Positions 14,382-20,619 of a stretch of DNA of 20,619 nt are shown piece by piece. The DNA comes from Saprospiraceae bacterium (GTDB lineage: Bacteria > Bacteroidota > Bacteroidia > Chitinophagales > Saprospiraceae), in the NCBI GenBank assembly GCA_023299965.1, contig JALZVN010000022.1, positions 1 through 20,619 of the forward strand. The letters are read 5' to 3'. The notes below the pieces were generated by a model, which did no database searches, had not been told where the DNA came from, and was given only the letters and a program-made list of their open reading frames with translations. A program made the translations under genes and the position numbers. How positions within the stretch are numbered: position 1 is the first letter of the stretch; every line of letters starts with the position of its first letter.

Positions 14382-17300
14382 TTAGAATTGAATATTTAGA
14401 CCTGCAATGAAAATCTTTGCTTGTGGAAATAACCCACGGTCAATACCAAAATTTAAATTATCATTAATCTCGTTTCCAAAAGGATTTGCTTTGCCAATCT
14501 CAGGGTCTAAACCAGTGTAGTTGGTTATAGTAAATAGATTTTGCGCAGATACGTAGAAACGGAATTTTTCCATTTTAACTTTTCTTGTAATTTCCTTAGG
14601 TAAAGTGTAGCCAATTTGAACATTCTTTAGTCTTATGAATGATCCATCTTCAACATAATAATCAGAGAATCTGAAGTTCTGATTTACATCTGATAAACTT
14701 ACCTTCGGTTGTGTGTTTGAAGGATTTTCTGGAGTCCATCTATCTAATCTATCAACTGTTTGATTACTCACTCTCAAGTCATTTCTTGTAGTTGCATTTA
14801 CGATTTCATTTCCTTGTGTGCCATTGATGAAAGCACTAAAGTCAAATCCTGCAAAATCAGCCGATAAACTGATACCGTAATAAAAGTCTGGGTATGGACT
14901 TCCTAAAAATGTTTGGTCTTGATCGTTTAAGACACCATCACCATTAACATCTTTAAATCTAAAGTCGCCGGGTGTAGCACGTGGCTGTAAAAGTACACCG
15001 TCATCACTCACATATTCTTCCACTTCAAATATGTTTTGGAAGATGCCATCAGTCTCATATCCATAGAAGTATCCGAGTGGTTGTCCCACTTCAAGCCTCG
15101 TAATATTTCCTCCAACACCTTGATTGAATCCAGCGCTAAAAGGGCTAGTGAATTGACCTAAACTAATTACTTCGTTTTCAATAAATGAAATATTGAATCC
15201 TACATCGAAATTGAATTTGTTGATAGAGTTTCTATAGTTGAGGGCTAATTCTAATCCTGTATTATTGATTGAACCTACGTTTTGAAAGGGTGGGGAAGAA
15301 GCGTTAATGCCCGATCCTGCGGTAGCTAAAATAGTAGCTGGTATCAATAAATCATCTGTTACTTTGATGAAGTAATCAGCAGTAAATGTTAATTTATCTT
15401 CCCACAATCCAACGTCAATTCCAAAATCAGTTTGTGTACTAACTTCCCATTTTAAATCTGGATTGGCTGGAGTAGCGGCTACTTCGCCAAGGCTAATAAC
15501 TTGCTCATCTCCAAAAACGTATCTCACAGGATCAATCACAGATGTAAATCCAAAATCATTAAGGCTAGATTCATTACCATTCTGTCCCCAACTTGCTCTT
15601 AATTTCACATAGTTTATTTGCTCAGGAAGGCTTAGGTCTTTTGTCAATAACCAACCACCAGAAATAGCAGGAAATACAGCAAATCTATTGTTCTCTCCGA
15701 ATCTTGAAGAACCATCTCTTCGCAATGAAGCAGTTAGGAAAAATTTGTCTTGATATTCTCCAATAAATCTGCCGAAATAAGAAAACAAAGTTGATTCGGT
15801 CGTAAATTCAAAAGCTGAGATATTGTCTCTATTGGCTTCAGTAACTGTTTGGTTGGTTATGAATGCATCTTCAGGGTCATTAGACGGAAGGTCTGCTAAG
15901 CCAATACCAGTTAAAAAGAAAAAACGATCGATAAATGAAGTTCCTGCTAGTAAGGAGAAGTTAAAATCATTCCCTTTGTCAAATTTATATTCTAATATAT
16001 TTTCAAGGAGTAGATTTCTAGTTCTTTGGTTTTGCTTACTGACACTATTTTGATCTACTCTTTCATGTACGAAGGCACCAGTAGGATCTAAGTCATAGGA
16101 AGGGGCGAAATTAAATATTCTAGAAAAATTATGATCTAAAGAACCATTTGACCTGAAGAATAATCCTTCGAATAGTTCTAATTCCCCACCAATAGAACCA
16201 ATAATTCTATCTGTCGTAAAAATACTATTGGTAACTTCAATCCTATTGACTGGATTTTTAATATCACCCGTCACGAATCTAGAGAAGTTATTTGTACCAT
16301 CTTCTTTACGTACAGAGGTAATAGGGTCGATATTTAAAGCGAAAGCTACTGGAGAAGCAAATTCATTATTTTCAGGAAGGGCTGATCTAGAAAAGTGCGT
16401 ATAGTTTACGTTACTTTTGATTTTGAACCAATCGGTTACCTGGCTTGTAGATTTAAATCTGCCACTATATCTCTCAAACTCAGCTTTTTCTAGACCAACG
16501 ATACCTTGTTGATCGTAATATCCTCCTGTAATACCGTAAGTCGTATTACCTCCTGATCCTAAAAAAGAAATTTGGTGAGATTGGATAGGAGCATCTACAA
16601 AAATCTCTTCTTGCCAATCTGTTCCTTCTCCTAGTGTACTTGGATCAGGTATATTTAATGGATTGCTTTCATTAGCTTCTAGTATCAGGGTTGCGTATTC
16701 TTGGGCATTCAATAGATCAACGGTATTTGCTACAGATTGTGTACCGATGTAGGAATCAATGGAAATGGTACCACTTGACCCCGTTTTTCCTTCTTTTGTA
16801 GTTATAATAACTACTCCATTGGCACCACTAGTACCGTATATAGCAACTGAAGCTGCATCCTTTAAAACGGAAATAGATTCAATGTCGCTTGGATTAAGAA
16901 AGTCTACTGCATCAAGCCAAACTCCATCTACTATATATAATGGATCACTATTTAGAGGAGTTCCTACACCACGAATTTGTACAGAGAAGGCGTTTCCTGG
17001 CGAACCGGATGATTGTGTGATCTGTACTCCAGAAGATTTCCCCTGTAGCGCTTGTTCAACTCTGAAGTTTGCTGATTTGCCAATTTCTTCAGCCCCAATT
17101 ACCGATACGGCACCGTTAATTTGACTTCTTTTTTGGGTACCATATCCGACCACAACTACCTCATCTAACAAAGTGGATGCTTCAGCTAGGCTTACATTCA
17201 TAGGAGAACTAGAAACGGCTGCTAATTCAAGGTCTTTATACCCTATATAAGAGAATAAAAGCAGTGATCCTTCTGAGCTAACCTCTAGATTGAATGATCC

Positions 17301-17513
17301 ATCAAAATCAGTGATGGTGCCATTAGAGGGATTACTCTGCTCAATTACACTTACTCCTATTAATGTCTCAGCAGTATTTGCATCGCTGATAACACCGCTG
17401 ATATTAACTTGAGCATGTATAAAATTAATTGAGAAAAGGAATGCTAACAGTATAAGAAATGGTCTGCTAGCGCGAAAAAGACTTTGAGTAGTTGTAGATA
17501 TTCTAAAACCCAT
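14382..17513 (-). CDS. susC: SusC/RagA family TonB-linked outer-membrane transporter
   Basis: 1043 residues. A Sec signal peptide ends near AQ35. A carboxypeptidase-regulatory-like beta-sandwich (about 36-112; VNISGVISD, GVSV, TDFDGSF, SYIGYKD) is followed by the TonB-box-like LDEVVVVGYGTQKRS (116-130). The plug domain ends in GVVIITTKEGKTG, and a 22-strand beta-barrel closes with the C-terminal aromatic residue (LNIQF). It imports oligosaccharides across the outer membrane using TonB energy and pairs with the SusD encoded just downstream. There is no N-terminal STN/FecR signalling domain, so regulation must come from elsewhere; the divergent Y_Y_Y regulator is the obvious partner. It is the first gene of the minus-strand operon. 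Confidence 0.96.
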   Translation of the reverse strand: MGFRISTTTQSLFRASRPFLILLAFLFSINFIHAQVNISGVISDANTAETLIGVSVIEQSNPSNGTITDFDGSFNLEVSSEGSLLLFSYIGYKDLELAAVSSSPMNVSLAEASTLLDEVVVVGYGTQKRSQINGAVSVIGAEEIGKSANFRVEQALQGKSSGVQITQSSGSPGNAFSVQIRGVGTPLNSDPLYIVDGVWLDAVDFLNPSDIESISVLKDAASVAIYGTSGANGVVIITTKEGKTGSSGTISIDSYIGTQSVANTVDLLNAQEYATLILEANESNPLNIPDPSTLGEGTDWQEEIFVDAPIQSHQISFLGSGGNTTYGITGGYYDQQGIVGLEKAEFERYSGRFKSTSQVTDWFKIKSNVNYTHFSRSALPENNEFASPVAFALNIDPITSVRKEDGTNNFSRFVTGDIKNPVNRIEVTNSIFTTDRIIGSIGGELELFEGLFFRSNGSLDHNFSRIFNFAPSYDLDPTGAFVHERVDQNSVSKQNQRTRNLLLENILEYKFDKGNDFNFSLLAGTSFIDRFFFLTGIGLADLPSNDPEDAFITNQTVTEANRDNISAFEFTTESTLFSYFGRFIGEYQDKFFLTASLRRDGSSRFGENNRFAVFPAISGGWLLTKDLSLPEQINYVKLRASWGQNGNESSLNDFGFTSVIDPVRYVFGDEQVISLGEVAATPANPDLKWEVSTQTDFGIDVGLWEDKLTFTADYFIKVTDDLLIPATILATAGSGINASSPPFQNVGSINNTGLELALNYRNSINKFNFDVGFNISFIENEVISLGQFTSPFSAGFNQGVGGNITRLEVGQPLGYFYGYETDGIFQNIFEVEEYVSDDGVLLQPRATPGDFRFKDVNGDGVLNDQDQTFLGSPYPDFYYGISLSADFAGFDFSAFINGTQGNEIVNATTRNDLRVSNQTVDRLDRWTPENPSNTQPKVSLSDVNQNFRFSDYYVEDGSFIRLKNVQIGYTLPKEITRKVKMEKFRFYVSAQNLFTITNYTGLDPEIGKANPFGNEINDNLNFGIDRGLFPQAKIFIAGLNIQF

Positions 17514-17688
17514 TTTGAATGTTATTATTATAAATCAGGATGGCTTTTTGTGCTATCCCAATTTTGTTAGTGTGCTGTAAATATATATACAAAAGCTAAT
17601 ACTTGCTACTTTTAAGCTTCATTATAACTACTCACTTTGATGTTTTTACACTATAAAAACATTATATTTATACTATTTTACTACTCAT
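17514..17688. promoter_or_regulatory. divergent susC / regulator intergenic region
   Basis: This 175-bp AT-rich gap separates the two divergent starts. On the minus strand TAGCTTTTG (17598-17590) resembles the -7 box with one extra base and would give susC a leader of roughly 70 nt. No clear -33 partner is seen. Within the susC leader, GGATAGC (17558-17552) and GCCATCC (17544-17538) form a hairpin with one internal mismatch and a 7-nt loop. On the plus strand no exact TAnnTTTG is visible for the regulator gene. Confidence 0.45.
17640..17662. promoter_or_regulatory. perfect inverted repeat, candidate operator
   Basis: ATGTTTTT (17640-17647) and AAAAACAT (17655-17662) form a perfect 8-bp inverted repeat with a 7-bp spacer, 26 bp before the regulator's ATG. 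The spacing between half-site centres is about 15 bp. It is placed to serve as a binding site for the LuxR-type domain of the regulator or another factor. It is AT-only except for one G/C pair, so chance occurrence is possible. Confidence 0.35.
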
Positions 17689-20550
17689 ATGGCAAAATTA
17701 GACACTCATAGCTCATTTTTGATGCTTTTGTTCGCAATAGTGTTTGCTTTTCAAGCAAACACCCAAGTTAGCGTTATGGAAAGTCTTGGAGTACCCTTTG
17801 TTGATTCTTACGATAATGAAATTTATAGAGCGGGTGTTCAAAATTGGGACATTTCTCAAGATGAACTGGGACTGATATATATCGCGAACAATGATGGTAT
17901 GTTGGTTTATGACGGATCTGAATGGACAACTTACAGGTTACCTGACAAAACACTTACGAGGTCATTAGCTATCTCAAATAATAGAATCTATATAGGTGGT
18001 CAAAATGAATTTGGTTACTTTAAAAATGAACTTGAAGGTGGGTATGTTTTTACTTCTCAAGCTGAATTGTTCGATGAGAAATATAGGGATTTTGAGGATG
18101 TGTGGGATATGCACGCTACTGAAAACGTTATTTGCTTTCGTTCGAGTTCAAGAATATATTATATAATAGACGGGAAAGCTAGCGTATTTGATAAGGACAA
18201 GGTAAAGTTTTTAACGCTTTTTGAAGATACCTTTTACGCCCAAACTACGGATGGAAAGCTACTGCAGTTTGCTAATGGAATCTGGACTGAGCTAGTCATA
18301 AATGGAGTTACACACCTAGATATCAAAGGTATTTCTTCACTAAGTGACGGATCGCTTTTTATTCTTAGTCAATTTAAAGGAGCGTTCACCTATACCAATG
18401 GAAGTCTAGTGCCTTGGGATAATCCATACAACAAGACGATTATAGAAGCTAGAGGTCAGCAAGTCACCAAAATTAATGATGATGTAATTGCGATTGGAAC
18501 CGCAACGTCTGGTATTTTAATAATGCATCGTGATGGTTTTATTTTGTCAATGATAGGGATTGAAGAAGGGCTAATTAGTAATAAAATTCAAGCCTTATTT
18601 GTTGACAATTCGCTTAATCTTTGGGTAGGAATGAATAAGGGAATTTCACTGGTGTACACTAATTCTCCATTTACTAGAATAACGCCTGATATTGAACAAG
18701 GAGGAATAGGGTATAGCACAGTGATTCATAATGAAAATTTGTACGCTGCAACAGATAATGGGGTATATTATAAACCATTAGCGGAACATTCTAATGAAGC
18801 TAGTAGTGTACCCTTTAAAAAAGTCAAAAATTCAGATGGACAAGCTTGGGGACTTGATCTTGTGCGTGATGAATTGTATTTATCACATAATAGAGGAGGC
18901 TTTATTATAGATGAAGACCAAGCAACACAAATCTACGATAAGAACGGACTATGGCTGTTTCAAAGTGATTTGAGATCTGCATCAGATGTAATCATAGGTG
19001 GGTATGAAGGAATATTCTCTGACTTTACTTTGTCTGATGATATAAGTAAAATCCAACCTAAGGATAATTTAAATGAATCTTCTAGATTTATTGTCCAAGA
19101 AAATGAAAATCTGATATGGGTGGCTCATCCGTATAGAGGGATATTTAAAATCAAAAGGTCTGATAATTCAGTCGAATTATTGGGTGCTAACAATGGTCTA
19201 CCTTCGGACCTCCATAATCATGTTTTTAAAATAAATAATCAACTGTTATTTTGTGGAGAGACAGGAATCTACACCTACAATCAAAACAGCAATTCTTTTA
19301 GTCGTAACACTGAATATGATTCTTATTTTGATAGCAATGAAAAAGTGAGAAGACTTTATGCATCACCTAATGGTGATATTTGGTTCATAACTAGTCGTGA
19401 AGTAGGAGTTTTGAAAATAAGTGATCTAGGACTCAAAAAAGAGGTTGAAAAAATAGTCTTTCCATTTCTTAGATCACAAATGAATGACGGGTTTGAGAAC
19501 ATCTATATACACGATAGTGACAATGTTTTTATCAGTACGATTAAGGGTTTTGTACATTATAATGCCAATAGAAGTCTTCGTGCCGAACAAAGTCAAAAAT
19601 TGGTATTAACATCATTGGTTACAGATAAATCTAGTAATAAAATTGAAACTAATGTATATAGTACGATCAAGAAAAATAGGGGAGTGGCTCCCCTAGAATT
19701 ACCTCTAAACGCTCAGTCTATTAGATTCGATTTTAATGTTATTAATTATAGTTTGGATAGATCTTATACATATAGATGGAAGTTAGATGGTTTTGATTCC
19801 AATTGGACAAGATGGTCATCCGAACAGACCAAGGAATATACTAATCTAGATAATGGAAATTATGATTTCCATCTTGAAGCAAGACGTGGAGATGGAAAAT
19901 ATTTATCCTTGGTACAGTCATTTCAAATCCAAGCTCCATGGCATACTAGTTTTGCAGCAAAGATTTGCTATGCTTTATTAGCCGCTGTCTTAGTGTATAT
20001 ACTATTTGTTCGAAATAGACAACAGTACGTAAAGCTTAAAAATCAGGTCGATCAAACTGTACGTTATAGTAAGGAAGAAATTAAAAGGATAGAAAACGAA
20101 CGTATAAAATCGGAATTAGAACATAAAAAGAGAGAACTCATTTCAACGACCTTAAATCTTGTAAAGAAAAATGAAACGTTTCTAGCGCTTAAAAATAATC
20201 TTCTAGAAATGAAGACGTATGCTAATGATGAAAGAGTTCAAACCAAAATAAGATCAACATTACGGTTGTTGGATCAAGAAGAATTGAATGCGCAAAATTG
20301 GGAACAATTTATGTTTCACTTCAATGAACTGAACGGTGATTTTGTAGAACGCTTACAGACAACTTATTCCAATTTAACTCCAAAGGATATAAAAATGTGT
20401 ACGTATCTTAAAATGAATTTATCTTCAAAAGAAATCTCACAATTACTAAATGTTACGATACGTGCAGTAGAAGCTAGTCGTTATAGACTTCGAAAAAAAA
20501 TACATTTAGATTCTAAAGAAAACTTAAATGAATTCTTTATGCGGTATTAA
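17689..20550 (+). CDS. membrane-spanning PUL regulator: beta-propeller + Y_Y_Y + LuxR-type HTH
   Basis: 953 residues. A signal sequence (about 1-26) is followed by a long periplasmic region with propeller-type repeats; a canonical Reg_prop unit lies near 290-322 (GLISNKIQALFVD...LWVGMNKGISL). A Y_Y_Y domain spans about 675-745 (SYTYRWKLDGFDSNWTRWS). One membrane helix lies at about 755-775, then a Lys/Glu-rich coiled coil (about 776-830), and a C-terminal LuxR/GerE-like HTH at about 896-945 (LTPKDIKMCTYLKMNLSSKE, RAVEASRYRLRKKI). No histidine kinase, ATPase or receiver domain is present, so it should pass the periplasmic glycan signal straight to DNA, like SusR and unlike hybrid two-component systems. 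It is divergent from susC and probably activates the PUL when beta-glucan oligosaccharides bind. Calls of architecture are firm; ligand is inferred. Confidence 0.9.
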   Translation: MAKLDTHSSFLMLLFAIVFAFQANTQVSVMESLGVPFVDSYDNEIYRAGVQNWDISQDELGLIYIANNDGMLVYDGSEWTTYRLPDKTLTRSLAISNNRIYIGGQNEFGYFKNELEGGYVFTSQAELFDEKYRDFEDVWDMHATENVICFRSSSRIYYIIDGKASVFDKDKVKFLTLFEDTFYAQTTDGKLLQFANGIWTELVINGVTHLDIKGISSLSDGSLFILSQFKGAFTYTNGSLVPWDNPYNKTIIEARGQQVTKINDDVIAIGTATSGILIMHRDGFILSMIGIEEGLISNKIQALFVDNSLNLWVGMNKGISLVYTNSPFTRITPDIEQGGIGYSTVIHNENLYAATDNGVYYKPLAEHSNEASSVPFKKVKNSDGQAWGLDLVRDELYLSHNRGGFIIDEDQATQIYDKNGLWLFQSDLRSASDVIIGGYEGIFSDFTLSDDISKIQPKDNLNESSRFIVQENENLIWVAHPYRGIFKIKRSDNSVELLGANNGLPSDLHNHVFKINNQLLFCGETGIYTYNQNSNSFSRNTEYDSYFDSNEKVRRLYASPNGDIWFITSREVGVLKISDLGLKKEVEKIVFPFLRSQMNDGFENIYIHDSDNVFISTIKGFVHYNANRSLRAEQSQKLVLTSLVTDKSSNKIETNVYSTIKKNRGVAPLELPLNAQSIRFDFNVINYSLDRSYTYRWKLDGFDSNWTRWSSEQTKEYTNLDNGNYDFHLEARRGDGKYLSLVQSFQIQAPWHTSFAAKICYALLAAVLVYILFVRNRQQYVKLKNQVDQTVRYSKEEIKRIENERIKSELEHKKRELISTTLNLVKKNETFLALKNNLLEMKTYANDERVQTKIRSTLRLLDQEELNAQNWEQFMFHFNELNGDFVERLQTTYSNLTPKDIKMCTYLKMNLSSKEISQLLNVTIRAVEASRYRLRKKIHLDSKENLNEFFMRY

Positions 20551-20619
20551 TTTCTATGTCACAGTATAGCAATGTATAAGCCACTACAATATACCCATAA
20601 TTTATGTTATGTTAAGTAG

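Overview
The window looks like chromosomal DNA of an AT-rich, probably marine or soil, member of the Bacteroidota. The evidence is a SusC/SusD pair, lipoproteins whose acylated Cys is followed by acidic residues, -7 promoter boxes of the Bacteroidota form TAnnTTTG, almost no Shine-Dalgarno sequences, and a Y_Y_Y/LuxR sensor-regulator. The genus cannot be fixed from this sequence alone.

Left part (1-8601): mostly single housekeeping or accessory genes on both strands. In order these are the 3' end of a probable class V aminotransferase (+), a DUF1569/DinB-like protein (+), a sodium:solute (sugar-type) symporter (+), the 23S rRNA pseudouridine synthase RluF (+), a Tat-exported sugar isomerase/epimerase-like TIM barrel (-), a lipid A-type lysophospholipid acyltransferase (+), a small P-loop kinase-like protein of the 'FlaR/topology modulation' family (+), an exported M1 metallopeptidase (+) and a TfoX N-terminal-domain protein (-).

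Right part (8923-20550): a compact polysaccharide utilization locus (PUL) for a beta-1,3-glucan, most likely laminarin. On the minus strand it runs susC, susD, a duplicated PKD-module surface lipoprotein, and two GH16 glucanases. A divergent plus-strand gene encodes a membrane-spanning beta-propeller/Y_Y_Y/LuxR regulator that has no kinase. The likely flow is this: the surface lipoprotein and the lipoprotein GH16 capture and cut glucan, SusCD imports oligosaccharides, the second GH16 cuts further in the periplasm, and the regulator senses the products and switches the operon on. No exo-acting beta-glucosidase or GH3/GH17 lies in the window.

Non-coding structure is the most interesting part. 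(1) Two diverged copies of one structured intergenic repeat, about 176 and 190 bp, lie at 4660-4835 (+) and 8701-8890 (-). They share their 5' blocks, 3' blocks and spacing but not their interiors. (2) A perfect 15-bp hairpin followed by a T-run sits inside the PUL, between the binding-protein gene and the GH16 genes (11002-11038). It should split the operon's output and argues for a later GH16 start codon. (3) The susC/regulator divergent region holds a perfect 8-bp inverted repeat and an imperfect hairpin in the susC leader.
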